The notes below the pieces were generated by a model, which ran no database searches, was not told the origin of the DNA, and saw nothing but the letters and a program-made list of their open reading frames with translations. A DNA stretch of 64,000 bases. It comes from Aequorivita sublithincola DSM 14238 (GTDB lineage: Bacteria > Bacteroidota > Bacteroidia > Flavobacteriales > Flavobacteriaceae). Of this stretch, positions 44,352-53,164 are shown piece by piece. How positions within the stretch are numbered: position 1 is the first letter of the stretch; the number at the start of each line of letters is the position of its first letter. A program made the translations under genes and the position numbers. The DNA is taken from assembly GCF_000265385.1 (NCBI RefSeq), contig NC_018013.1:3144501-3208500 (forward strand), in the 5' to 3' direction.

Positions 44352-46727
44352 TTATTCCTGAATTTGTGAAATAAGGTCTTCGTAAGTGTAATATTCTTTT
44401 GACTTTTCGTTGTTTTTCGAATATAAGACAGTCACTCGAATTGCCTTAAGGCCAGTTACACCTTGCAAATCTTCAAGATCTAATATTTCGATTTTTTTAT
44501 CTAGCAATTTTTTATGCTGAAGAAAATGTACATATTTTAAATATTCCTGTTCGTCATCTTCGTGGGAATATATAATTGAAATTTTCCCAGGTTGGGTTAT
44601 GCGCTCTTCTGTACCTTTTATATTGGCTTTATCCACGCGTTTTTTCACCACTTCATATCTTGCATTGTAAGTTCCATCTACGTCGAAACGCTTTTCATCC
44701 ATCCGGAAACGCAGTGATAGCGAGCCGTTAAAGGCTAATATCATAGAAGCAACATCCAAATCTACTGGCAATTTGTCCTTGAAGTTGTAATAATTATTCT
44801 CCATTTCACAAACCACCTGCAATTGCCATAATTTTATGTTATTGAGGTATATTTTGTTAAACGAATGATCCTCGCTAATGGAAGCTCCCATATAGAGATT
44901 GTGCTCCACACCATCGGTCTTAAACCGTTCAAAATAGTGTGGGTACATAAGTTGTGCTTCTCGTTGCTTTTTATCTAAAATAGACGCTAGCTTTTTGTTT
45001 ACAAGCATTACGGATTCATCATAATCCTTTCTGTGTTTATAAACCAAGCCAGAATTTGCATCAATCATTTCGTAATATTCATCCACCCAACCCTTATAAG
45101 TTTCGTTGATTTCGCGAATGTATTTGAAAAAAGGAATTATTTCTGAAGTTAAATAATTCATAGTTTTTTGCTCCGTATCTACATGAAGGTTTTCCCCGAT
45201 TTCTTCTAAAAATCCTTCAATCACGAAGTTCATTTGCTCATAAATAGGCAATGAATTGTGCTTGTTCAGCTTTTTCAATAAGTTTTCGATGTAATTAAGT
45301 TGCAATAACAAATCCTTTTTAGTGGCTTCGTTTCTAGCGGCTGATGAACCTTTAATATCTGTTTGCCCATAAAGCGGATAAACATCTTTAAAAACCACTT
45401 CACGGAAAATAGTTGGATTTCCTTGAGAAATAGAACTTAAATAACGCTTGGCTTCTTTTCTGAATTTCCAGTGAACACTTGTATGAATTGCGGTACATTC
45501 CTCTTGTATTACAAGTTCCAATTCGTTTTCTAGATTTTCTTTAGAACGAATTACGGAGTCAATCATAAAAGGCATGATGTCTCGTAACTTATTAGCGTTT
45601 ATGGTATTAAGGTCATTTGCGTTTGGTGAAACGAGTTCCAAAACTCCTAACATTTTATCTTCAGAAACAATAGAGGCGAAAATAGCGCTTTTCATTCCTT
45701 GGTCTAACATTTTTTTGTACAACAGATTTTCTGGATAAAGTTTGTGATAACGCTCAGCATCCGTCACGCAATAAAATTCCTTTTGTTTGAAAAGTGTGTA
45801 GTATGAAGCACTGCAAAGCGCCTCCTTACTATGTTGTGATTTTTTATTATTCAGAATAAAACTGGAAACTTCCTTAAAAAGCGTGCGTTCAAAGTGTTCC
45901 GTTTCTTCATTATAATCCGTAAAGCCGATCATTAAATTCTTCAACCCAAAAATGGAACGAAAAATACTACTGAATTCGGTATTCTGAAAACCGCCATTTT
46001 TTTCGAGTTGGAGCAAATTGGTCTTAAATTCCGAAATGGAAACATCCATCGTAACGTCTGTTAACGAAGCAATCACAAACCCGTTGAAAATATAACTCTC
46101 CGGCGGAAACTTTTCTTTCCAAACCGAAATGATATCAAAGCTTTCTAGCAAATCATTTATATCTTCTTCGGTTAAATCTTTTGCTTTGTCAGTTTTCTGA
46201 ATGCCAACAAAATCAGCATTATATAGCAATCTGTAATTTTTTATCATTCCCTCTTCGTTGGGAATACTGTAATAGAATGAGCGTCTAAAATCTGCTTTTT
46301 TTCCGTAGTAATGACTCAGAATTATACTACAGCCCATTATGTAGAATTGGTCTTCATCAAAATTCATTATTTTCATAGAAAAATCTGAACCAGCAGTTTG
46401 CATCACTTTTTTGTAGCGCGAAGTACTTTTAAAAGCAAATTCTTGAAAAGGAAGTGTGGCAAATTTTATTTCGTTATCACTTAATAAAGTAGGGAAAAGT
46501 GGAGAAAGCACAGTGTCTATCTGCTTCTCATATTTTTTTAAGTCTTCAAAATCTTCAATACCACTTGACAATATTTGATATTGCTCTTCCACTGCAAGAA
46601 TTTCTAAAGCAACATTTCGCTCCGTTTCACTATTGGCAGAACTTTCTCTATAAGCATCAAAAACCTTTTTGAAACCTATTTTTATCTTTAATGGAAAATC
46701 TTTTTCCTTCATTTTCATATTATTCAT
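44352..46727 (-). CDS. Large GAF-domain-like protein of unknown function
   Basis: 791 residues, no signal peptide and no membrane segments, so probably cytosolic. Residues about 240-405 look like a GAF sensor domain: GLKNLMIGFTDYNEETEHFERTLF, LYKKMLDQGMKSAIFASIVSEDKMLGVLELVSPNANDLN, then a helix EVINSKENLENELELVIQEECTAIH-like stretch leading to a long helical region. The C-terminal part ends with a small alpha/beta stretch (KISIIYSHEDDEQEYLKYVHFLQHKKLLDKKIEILDLEDLQGV). It shares an overlapping divergent promoter with the thioredoxin gene. I know similar proteins only as uncharacterised GAF proteins of Flavobacteriaceae. The function is not assigned. Confidence 0.7.
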   Translation of the reverse strand: MNNMKMKEKDFPLKIKIGFKKVFDAYRESSANSETERNVALEILAVEEQYQILSSGIEDFEDLKKYEKQIDTVLSPLFPTLLSDNEIKFATLPFQEFAFKSTSRYKKVMQTAGSDFSMKIMNFDEDQFYIMGCSIILSHYYGKKADFRRSFYYSIPNEEGMIKNYRLLYNADFVGIQKTDKAKDLTEEDINDLLESFDIISVWKEKFPPESYIFNGFVIASLTDVTMDVSISEFKTNLLQLEKNGGFQNTEFSSIFRSIFGLKNLMIGFTDYNEETEHFERTLFKEVSSFILNNKKSQHSKEALCSASYYTLFKQKEFYCVTDAERYHKLYPENLLYKKMLDQGMKSAIFASIVSEDKMLGVLELVSPNANDLNTINANKLRDIMPFMIDSVIRSKENLENELELVIQEECTAIHTSVHWKFRKEAKRYLSSISQGNPTIFREVVFKDVYPLYGQTDIKGSSAARNEATKKDLLLQLNYIENLLKKLNKHNSLPIYEQMNFVIEGFLEEIGENLHVDTEQKTMNYLTSEIIPFFKYIREINETYKGWVDEYYEMIDANSGLVYKHRKDYDESVMLVNKKLASILDKKQREAQLMYPHYFERFKTDGVEHNLYMGASISEDHSFNKIYLNNIKLWQLQVVCEMENNYYNFKDKLPVDLDVASMILAFNGSLSLRFRMDEKRFDVDGTYNARYEVVKKRVDKANIKGTEERITQPGKISIIYSHEDDEQEYLKYVHFLQHKKLLDKKIEILDLEDLQGVTGLKAIRVTVLYSKNNEKSKEYYTYEDLISQIQE

Positions 46728-46781
46728 AGCTATATCAGGTAAAAATAAGGCTAATTAACTCCGCGCTATGTTAATAAATAA

Positions 46782-46810
46782 CAAAAATACTGTGCAATCT
46801 ACTTGTACAA
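46782..46810 (-). promoter_or_regulatory. Promoter of the GAF-type gene
   Basis: On the minus strand TATTTTTG (46782-46789) is the -7 element and TTG (46808-46810) the -33 element, 18 bases apart. It overlaps the promoter of the thioredoxin gene head to head. Confidence 0.6.
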
Positions 46811-46830
46811 AGAATAAACTGCTATTTTTG
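46803..46830 (+). promoter_or_regulatory. Promoter of the TlpA-like thioredoxin gene
   Basis: TTG (46803-46805) and TATTTTTG (46823-46830), 17 bases apart. The palindrome TTGTACAA (46803-46810) supplies the -33 elements of both divergent promoters. The ATG is 23 bases past the -7 element. Confidence 0.65.
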
Positions 46831-46853
46831 CGCAAAATTTAAACAACTTATTT

Positions 46854-47969
46854 ATGAGACTCATTTTTGCTTTTATTCTTACATTTTCACTGATCTCTTG
46901 CAATAAAGATACCAATAGTTACAAATTAGAAGGAGATGCCGTTGGCTTTGCAGATGGCACCGAGATTTTTGTATATACTTTTGTAAACAATCAGCCAAAA
47001 GCTATTGATACGATAAAAGTTAGCCAAGGAAAATTCTCCGCGACTTATCCAAAGAGCGACACACTAAAATTGAATTTTTTAAGGATTACTGATGTAAATG
47101 GCTCAGTGCTTTTCTTCCCAGAAAATGAAGATATGCAAGCTACTATTTATAAGGACAGTATACAGGCATCTCGCATTAAAGGCGGAAAGCAGAACGAATC
47201 CTATAACAGCTTTGCTGATAAAATGATTACATTCAACGCAAAGAAAAAAGCAAGTATGGCGGAATTTAGCGCGGCTCGAGAAGCTGGCGATACTGCTACA
47301 ATCGCTAGAATTCAAAGTGAGAACTTAAACTTGGTTAATGCGGAAACTGAATATAAAAAACAGTTTTTAAACGAAAACAACAGCACCCTTTTCGCCGTTA
47401 TGCTTATCTCTGATATGACTAGCAGAAAAGAACTTACACCAGCAGAAGCTTCTGCTTATATTGAAAAACTTGATGCTAAAATAGCTTCATCACAATTGGC
47501 CCAGGATTTAAAAACCAATCTTGATACGTTGAAAAAAGCCGAAGTTGGCAATCCAGCGCCAGCTTTTAATGGTCCAACCCCAACCGGGGAAATATTGTCT
47601 CTTGATGAAGCAATGGGAAAATACACAATCATTGACTTTTGGGCGTCTTGGTGCAAACCTTGCCGAATGGAAAACCCAAATGTGGTTAATGTTTATAACA
47701 AATATCACGACAAAGGCTTGAACATTATTAGTGTTTCTTTAGACAAAGCCGAGCAAAAAGACAAATGGATTCAAGCTATAAAAGACGATAAAATGGATTG
47801 GTACCACGTTTCTAATCTTCAGTTTTGGCAAGATCCTATTGCACAACAATATAATATACGCTCAATTCCTGCAACTTTCCTTCTTGATGAAAACGGAATA
47901 ATTATAGATAAAGATCTTCGTGGTGCTGCTTTGGAAGCAAAGATTGCTACGCTGTTGGGAGAGAATTAG
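46854..47969 (+). CDS. TlpA-like thioredoxin lipoprotein with DUF4369 N-terminal domain
   Basis: 371 residues. Lipoprotein signal (FILTFSLISC, Cys16), then a DUF4369 domain (YKLEGDAVGFADGTEIFVYTF) and a helical middle. The C-terminal thioredoxin fold starts GNPAPAFNGPTPTGEILSLDEAMGKYTIIDFWASWCKPCRMENP, with active-site WCKPC, and has the cis-Pro loop NIRSIPATFLLDENG. It is a membrane-anchored periplasmic thiol-disulfide reductase, a common Bacteroidota class. The stop codon TAG is the first part of a (TAGACGG) repeat, followed by a terminator. Confidence 0.93.
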   Translation: MRLIFAFILTFSLISCNKDTNSYKLEGDAVGFADGTEIFVYTFVNNQPKAIDTIKVSQGKFSATYPKSDTLKLNFLRITDVNGSVLFFPENEDMQATIYKDSIQASRIKGGKQNESYNSFADKMITFNAKKKASMAEFSAAREAGDTATIARIQSENLNLVNAETEYKKQFLNENNSTLFAVMLISDMTSRKELTPAEASAYIEKLDAKIASSQLAQDLKTNLDTLKKAEVGNPAPAFNGPTPTGEILSLDEAMGKYTIIDFWASWCKPCRMENPNVVNVYNKYHDKGLNIISVSLDKAEQKDKWIQAIKDDKMDWYHVSNLQFWQDPIAQQYNIRSIPATFLLDENGIIIDKDLRGAALEAKIATLLGEN

Positions 47970-48005
47970 ACGGTAGACGGTAGACGGTAGACGGTAGACG
48001 GTAGA
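47968..48005 (+). repeat. (AGACGGT)5 heptamer array 3' of the thioredoxin gene
   Basis: Five perfect AGACGGT copies (47968-48002) plus AGA. The first copy shares its AG with the TAG stop codon. It is the same word and position as behind dps, 12.5 kb away. Confidence 0.97.
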
Positions 48006-48011
48006 AAAAAT

Positions 48012-48050
48012 AAAAAAACCTCGGTTCAAAACAAGAACTGAGGTTTTTTT
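48012..48050. terminator. Rho-independent terminator behind the thioredoxin gene
   Basis: Stem ACCTCGGTTC pairs with GAACTGAGGT (one G-T pair) around a 7-base loop, flanked by A7 and T7 runs, so it can work for both convergent genes. Confidence 0.9.
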
Positions 48051-48109
48051 ATGAAAGAATTCTGTGTTATTTCATTCTTCTAAACTTTTAAACACTTAAA
48101 CTTTTAAGC

Positions 48110-48799
48110 TTAATTCAATAGAAAACTAACATTCACAGTAGTTTTTATTTCCATTTCGCCAGGCGATATAGTTTGTTCTCCTCCACTACTAGAATCAGCC
48201 ATCATTGCGCTTTTGTACATCATTGGTTGTGGACCAGAGTTGTTTCTAAATTCGCTTATTAAAACTGCTTTGCCAACGGTTTGGTTTAAAACAGAAGCGT
48301 ATTCTTCAGCTTTCATTTTAGCGTTTTCAACAGCTTTTTTACGGGCTTGACTTTCTAATGCTTCTATGTTTGAAGATGAAAAGGTAACGCCATCAATTCG
48401 GTTTATGCCCGTATCTAAAAGGCCTTTCATAACAGGTTCATATTTGTTCATATCGCGCAATTTCACTGAAAGTGATTGATTGGCTGCAAAAGTGTAGGTC
48501 TTGCTGTTATAGTCATAATTTTTACTGAGATTCATATATTCAGTACGAACATCTTTATCATCAATACCCGTTTTCTTCAGAAATTTCAACACTTCATTGA
48601 CGGTTGCATCATTCTGTTGCTTCAGTGTTTTTGTGTTCTCGCCAGTATTTTCAACGCGAATGTTGATTGTAACTTCGTCAGGAATCACATTGACAATTCC
48701 TTCGCCCGTAACATCTATTGTTGGGGGTGGTAAAGTGCTTTGAGCCATCATGGTCGAAGTTGTAATTGCTAAAATTAAAAGGGTTTTCATCATTTTCAT
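48110..48799 (-). CDS. SIMPL-domain (DUF541) periplasmic protein
   Basis: 229 residues with a signal peptide (MKTLLILAITTSTMMAQ). The mature protein is one SIMPL domain: PTIDVTGEGIVNVIPDEVTINIRVENTGENTKTLKQQND at the start, ...FAANQSLSVKLRDMNKYEPVMKGLLDTGINRIDGVTFSSSN in the middle, and ARKKAVENAKMKAEEYASVL before the C-terminal strand. The family is secreted and linked to oxidative stress (Escherichia coli YggE) or signalling, with no enzyme activity known. It is convergent with the thioredoxin gene and upstream of a rhomboid gene on the other side. Confidence 0.92.
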   Translation of the reverse strand: MKMMKTLLILAITTSTMMAQSTLPPPTIDVTGEGIVNVIPDEVTINIRVENTGENTKTLKQQNDATVNEVLKFLKKTGIDDKDVRTEYMNLSKNYDYNSKTYTFAANQSLSVKLRDMNKYEPVMKGLLDTGINRIDGVTFSSSNIEALESQARKKAVENAKMKAEEYASVLNQTVGKAVLISEFRNNSGPQPMMYKSAMMADSSSGGEQTISPGEMEIKTTVNVSFLLN

Positions 48800-48844
48800 A
48801 GTATTGTCTTTTTTATTTATTCTTTTCTCTTTATTCTTTTCTCT

Positions 48845-49495
48845 CTAAATTTTCCCCAGCTTATGCATTATAAATAAAATAATCAAAGGAAGAGCTAATA
48901 AAACCACAATCCATAAACTAGTTTGAAACAAAACTGGTGCAAATAAAAGTGTGAGTACATAACCGCCAATTGCACCACCAATGTGAGCGTCGTGACCTAT
49001 ATTTCCCATTCTTTTTTTCATTACGTAGATTGAATACAACAAATATGCCATCCCGAAAAGCCAAGCAGGAATTGCTATTGGAATAAAGAAAAGATAAAGC
49101 CCCATATTAGGAAAAAATAGTATGGCGGAATACAAGATTCCCATAACTGCCCCACTCGCCCCTATCGCGCTATAATGATATTCATCTTTGTGAAAATAAA
49201 ATGAAAGCAGGTTTCCAGCCAAAAGACTAACAACGTAAATAACAACAAAGTAAATAACCCCTACGCTCCCAATTACTACATTTGCAAAAAAGTAAAGCGT
49301 AAGCATATTGAACAACAAATGTGAAAAATCTGCGTGCAAAAAAGCCGAACTAAACATTCGTATCTTTTCCCCACGGCGTATTCCCGCAATGTTGAATTTA
49401 TACTTTTCAAAGAAAGCGAAGTCATTAAACCCTTTCATTGAAATGATTACGTTTGCAGCGATGATTATAATTGTTGCGATGTGAATGTTTTGCAT
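48845..49495 (-). CDS. Rhomboid-family intramembrane serine protease
   Basis: 216 residues, six membrane helices. RMFSSAFLHADFSHLLFNMLTLYFFANVV carries the conserved His and Asn of helix 2; YSAIGASGAVMGILYS has the catalytic Ser114; GHDAHIGGAIGGYVLTLLFAP has the catalytic His171. So the Ser-His dyad is intact. It cleaves single-pass membrane proteins within the bilayer; targets in Bacteroidota are mostly unknown. It is divergent from the acyltransferase gene. Confidence 0.93.
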   Translation of the reverse strand: MQNIHIATIIIIAANVIISMKGFNDFAFFEKYKFNIAGIRRGEKIRMFSSAFLHADFSHLLFNMLTLYFFANVVIGSVGVIYFVVIYVVSLLAGNLLSFYFHKDEYHYSAIGASGAVMGILYSAILFFPNMGLYLFFIPIAIPAWLFGMAYLLYSIYVMKKRMGNIGHDAHIGGAIGGYVLTLLFAPVLFQTSLWIVVLLALPLIILFIMHKLGKI

Positions 49496-49607
49496 TTTGT
49501 ACTAAAGAGTTAATTGTTAAACGTTAATGGTTAATTGTGTCCTCGACCTTGAACTATAAACCTTGAATTATAAATATTGAACGTTAAATATTGAACATTT
49601 ATTTAAT

Positions 49608-49615
49608 TAGTTTTG
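49608..49615 (+). promoter_or_regulatory. Probable -7 element of the lipid A acyltransferase gene
   Basis: TAGTTTTG matches TAnnTTTG and lies 14 bases before the ATG at 49630. The nearest TTG is 14 bases upstream, too close for a standard -33, so support is partial. Upstream, TTGAAYNNTAAA-type words repeat between about 49548 and 49600. Confidence 0.45.
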
Positions 49616-49629
49616 CGATACTAATTACT

Positions 49630-50502
49630 ATGCAAAGATTGCTATATATACTGGTTTATCCAATACTTTGGTTACTTTCCAAATTGCCAATGGGTATTTT
49701 GTACTTTAAATCTAGTGCTTTGTACATTTTGGTCTATTATGTTGTTGGTTACCGAAAAAAGGTGGTGAAAGACAATTTAGCCCTAGTTTTTCCCGAAAAA
49801 ACTCAGTCTGAGCGCGACAGAATAGCAAAACAATTCTTCAAACACCTCTGCGATGTTATTTTTGAAACCATAAAATCATTCACAATTTCTGAAAAAGAAA
49901 TCCGCAAAAGATTCAAGGTCACAAATGTTGAAATACTAGACTCCTATTACCAAAATGACCGAAGCATCCTACTAATGGCAGGCCATTACGGAAATTGGGA
50001 ATGGAGCGGAATTCTAAACAAATTGATGCAACATCAAGCCCACGCCGTTTACAAACCCTTAGACAGTAAACAATTTGATGCTTTGGTAAAAAAAACGCGG
50101 GAACACTTTGGCGGCATCATTGTAAGCAACAAAAAAATAGTTGGTGTACTTTTCAGAAAATGGAAAAAAGGTATTAAAACACTAACCTATATTCTTTCAG
50201 ACCAAACCCCGAAACTTGGCGCTTTCAAACATCGAGATACGTTTATGGGAATAGACGTGCCAATGTTCACCGGAACTGAAGAACTGGCCAAAAAACTTGA
50301 CTTTTCCGTACTTTATCTAAAAGTTGAAAAAGTAAAACGCGGTTACTACACCGCCACTTTTGTTTCTTTGGTGGAAAACCCAAAAGAATATCCAGATTTT
50401 CAAATTACCCGCATGTTTTTTGATGCTTTGGAAAGCCAAATTCGTGAAAAACCGGAGTATTATTTATGGTCGCATAAACGGTGGAAGCTTCGGGATGTTT
50501 AA
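49630..50502 (+). CDS. LpxL/LpxM-type lipid A acyltransferase (lysophospholipid acyltransferase family)
   Basis: 290 residues from the ATG at 49630; the longer frame begins with a TTG at 49591 that lies in the promoter. One N-terminal membrane helix (LYILVYPILWLLSKLPMGILYF), then YYVVGYRKKVVKDNLALVFPEKT, and the H-x4-E catalytic motif in LMAGHYGNWEWSGI, followed by ILSDQTPKLGAFKHRDTFMGIDVPMFTGTEELAKKLDF. It transfers a secondary acyl chain to the lipid A precursor at the inner membrane. The N-terminus and length agree with the family. Confidence 0.92.
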   Translation: MQRLLYILVYPILWLLSKLPMGILYFKSSALYILVYYVVGYRKKVVKDNLALVFPEKTQSERDRIAKQFFKHLCDVIFETIKSFTISEKEIRKRFKVTNVEILDSYYQNDRSILLMAGHYGNWEWSGILNKLMQHQAHAVYKPLDSKQFDALVKKTREHFGGIIVSNKKIVGVLFRKWKKGIKTLTYILSDQTPKLGAFKHRDTFMGIDVPMFTGTEELAKKLDFSVLYLKVEKVKRGYYTATFVSLVENPKEYPDFQITRMFFDALESQIREKPEYYLWSHKRWKLRDV

Positions 50503-50792
50503 CGAGATTGGAAATAAAACACTTTATATAACGAGTTGCCTCACATTCAAAAAAATTGAGAACAAGCATTTCATAATGTGCAAAATTTATACTTCTATCA
50601 GCGTCACGCGATAGCGAAAAATTGATGTGAAAATAACACACTGATGAAAGCATAAAACTTGAATTGTATTATTACAATCATTTGACAAGCCCCAATCCAT
50701 ATTCTATTTAAATCCCTAAGTAGTTGTTCTACATCATTTTATAATTGGTTATTTATTATTTTTTCTTACCTTTCATACTTAACTAAAAAGTT

Positions 50793-51518
50793 ATGAAAAA
50801 TATTATCCTAATTATTTTTTTGATCTTCACAACTCAAATCAAAGCACAAGATCCCGAAATATTCGATACTACATGGTATCTCTATGCTTCATCAGGAGAG
50901 ACTGAAGTAGATCCACCAATAGAAGCTGATCCTTGTGAGATTCCCCTTTCTATTTATTTTGAACAAAACAATACATTCTATGGTAGAGATGTATGTTCAG
51001 AATTTACGGGAAATTGGGATTACGATCCAGTTGAGAACGTTTTTGTTCTATCAAATTTCAACAACATTGTTGTTAATCCTTGTGATAATTCTTGTAGTTA
51101 TGGTCCAACAGGTCCTAGCTTCCCCCTTTTTATTTTCTTATTAGATAGATACTCTACTAATCAGGAGGCTTTGTGGATTGAAGTTTCCCAGACAAACGGT
51201 ATCAGAAATTTGCTGATAAGTGAACCTGGTTGGACTTGGCTTCAATTCGGTGACGTGCCGCTCTTATCCTCTTCCGATATAACAAAGAGAGCATTTTCGG
51301 TTTATCCAAACCCCGCTTCAGGCGTTCTTTTGTTTTCATCCAACTCAAATATCGCGATAAAACGTTTAACGGTTTATTCCAATTTAGGTAAGATAATTTT
51401 GAAAAAGAATATTTCTTCTTCTAATTCCTTGGATATATCAACACTGGAAAGTGGATTATATTATGTTGAAATAATCTCAGATACTGGAAAAGAAATCCAC
51501 AAAATTGTTAAAATTTAA
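50793..51518 (+). CDS. Secreted protein with T9SS type A sorting domain
   Basis: 241 residues. Signal peptide IILIIFLIFTTQIKAQ. The central part (about 25-165) contains TWYLYASSGE, FEQNNTFYGRDVCSEFTGNWDYDP and paired cysteines, recalling META/lipocalin-like folds, but no family is certain. The C-terminal 75 residues are a T9SS type A domain: AFSVYPNPASGVLLFSSNS, IKRLTVYSNLGKIILKKNI, LDISTLESGLYYVEIISDTGKEIHKIVKI. It is therefore exported across the outer membrane by type IX secretion and probably attached or released. The function is unknown. Confidence 0.85.
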   Translation: MKNIILIIFLIFTTQIKAQDPEIFDTTWYLYASSGETEVDPPIEADPCEIPLSIYFEQNNTFYGRDVCSEFTGNWDYDPVENVFVLSNFNNIVVNPCDNSCSYGPTGPSFPLFIFLLDRYSTNQEALWIEVSQTNGIRNLLISEPGWTWLQFGDVPLLSSSDITKRAFSVYPNPASGVLLFSSNSNIAIKRLTVYSNLGKIILKKNISSSNSLDISTLESGLYYVEIISDTGKEIHKIVKI

Positions 51519-51719
51519 TTTTTACAGGTAAATTCCCAAAAACGTTTATGCTCCTGTTTCAGTAGGAGTATTTGTCTAAAAGAATTAGAATCTAATGAAT
51601 AACGCTATGAAATACACTGAACAGAGTTAGAATAAAAAACGTGAGGCAACAAGCGTATATAACATATTAATTAACAGCCTAAATTTTCTAAAGCTTCGAA
51701 ATTAATTTGTAGCTATATT

Positions 51720-53111
51720 TCAGGATGAGACAGCAATTCCCTTAATTTCCCCAATAATCCTATCCGCCAAAGCATCCGCTTCTTCCTGGGTTTTCGCTTC
51801 AGTATAAATCCTAATTATAGGTTCTGTGTTCGATTTACGAAGATGTACCCAGTTTTCTGCGAAATCAATTTTTACTCCGTCAATCGTGGTGATATTCTCA
51901 GAAGCATACTTTGCTTCCATCGCTTTCAAAATTGCATCCACGTCTAATTGTGGCGTTAATTCAATCTTCTTTTTACTCATAAAATAAGCAGTATATCGCT
52001 TCCGAAGTTCGCTTACAGCAATTTTTTCTTCAGCAAGAAAGCTTAAAAACAAAGCGATGCCCACCAAACTATCGCGACCGTAATGAAGTTCTGGATAAAT
52101 TATTCCACCGTTTCCTTCGCCACCAATCACGGCGTTGGTTTCCTTCATTTTTTCAACTACGTTTACTTCGCCTACAGCACTTGCGGTATACGCTCCACCA
52201 CGTTTTTCAGTAACATCGCGCAATGCTCTTGATGAAGACATATTGCTCACAGTATTTCCTGGATTGTTCTGTAAAACATAATCTGCAACGGCAACCAGTG
52301 TATATTCTTCGCCGAACATTTCACCTTTTTCATCTACAAAAGCGAGACGATCTACGTCTGGATCTACAACTATTCCAAAGTCTGCGTGGTTTTTTACAAC
52401 ACTTTCCATCAAATCGCCCAAATGTTCTTTTAAAGGTTCTGGGTTATGTGGAAATTCGCCATTTGGAGTACAATGTAATTTCACTGGTTCCACACCTAAA
52501 GCTTCCAAAAGTAAGGGAACAGCAATTCCGCCCGTCGAATTTACAGCATCAACAACTACTTTAAATTTGCATCGTTTTATGGCGTCTGCTTTCACTAAAG
52601 GAAGATTCAAAATTTCATCAATGTGTAAATCTATATAGGCATCATTTTTATGAATTTCGCCTAAAAAGTCAACCTCTGCGAATTCAATAGTTCCATTTTC
52701 GGCAATGTCCAAAATTTGTTGTCCAGCTGCGGCATTTAAAAATTCACCTTTATTATTTAGCAATTTCAAGGCGTTCCATTGTTTTGGATTATGGCTTGCG
52801 GTTAATATAATTCCACCATCGGCGTGTTCCATTGTAACGGCCATTTCTACCGTTGGAGTTGTGGAAAGATTCAAATCAATTATCGTAATGCCCATTCCAA
52901 CTAGCGTATTCATTACTAATTGTTGAATCATTTCTCCTGAAATTCGCGCATCACGCCCAACTACAACTTTATAATTTTCTTTGTTTCGCTGCTGTTTTAC
53001 CCAAGTTCCGTAAGCTGCGGCATATTTTACAGCATCAATTGGCGTTAAATTTTCGCCTTGTGTCCCGCCAATAGTTCCGCGAATTCCTGATATAGATTTT
53101 ATTAGTGTCAT
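51720..53111 (-). CDS. glmM: Phosphoglucosamine mutase-type phosphohexomutase
   Basis: 463 residues. The active-site phosphoserine loop IILTASHNPKQWNALKLLN (Ser106), metal-binding DPDVDRLAFVDEKG and sugar-binding GGEGNGGIIYPELHYGRDSLVGI are intact; the C-terminal phosphate-binding RKSNTEPIIRIYTEA is present. It interconverts glucosamine 6- and 1-phosphate for UDP-GlcNAc. RGTIGG near residue 11 is the N-terminal family signature. It stands alone here. Phosphomannomutase activity cannot be ruled out by sequence. Confidence 0.9.
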   Translation of the reverse strand: MTLIKSISGIRGTIGGTQGENLTPIDAVKYAAAYGTWVKQQRNKENYKVVVGRDARISGEMIQQLVMNTLVGMGITIIDLNLSTTPTVEMAVTMEHADGGIILTASHNPKQWNALKLLNNKGEFLNAAAGQQILDIAENGTIEFAEVDFLGEIHKNDAYIDLHIDEILNLPLVKADAIKRCKFKVVVDAVNSTGGIAVPLLLEALGVEPVKLHCTPNGEFPHNPEPLKEHLGDLMESVVKNHADFGIVVDPDVDRLAFVDEKGEMFGEEYTLVAVADYVLQNNPGNTVSNMSSSRALRDVTEKRGGAYTASAVGEVNVVEKMKETNAVIGGEGNGGIIYPELHYGRDSLVGIALFLSFLAEEKIAVSELRKRYTAYFMSKKKIELTPQLDVDAILKAMEAKYASENITTIDGVKIDFAENWVHLRKSNTEPIIRIYTEAKTQEEADALADRIIGEIKGIAVSS

Positions 53112-53164
53112 GTTTTAACTGATAATGGTTATTGGTTATATGGTAATTGGAGAATAATCATTAA

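Noticed and set aside
51540..51575. Terminator hairpin CTCCTG...AGGAG behind the T9SS protein gene
   Set aside because: The stem is only five to six base pairs and no T-run follows, so support is too weak.
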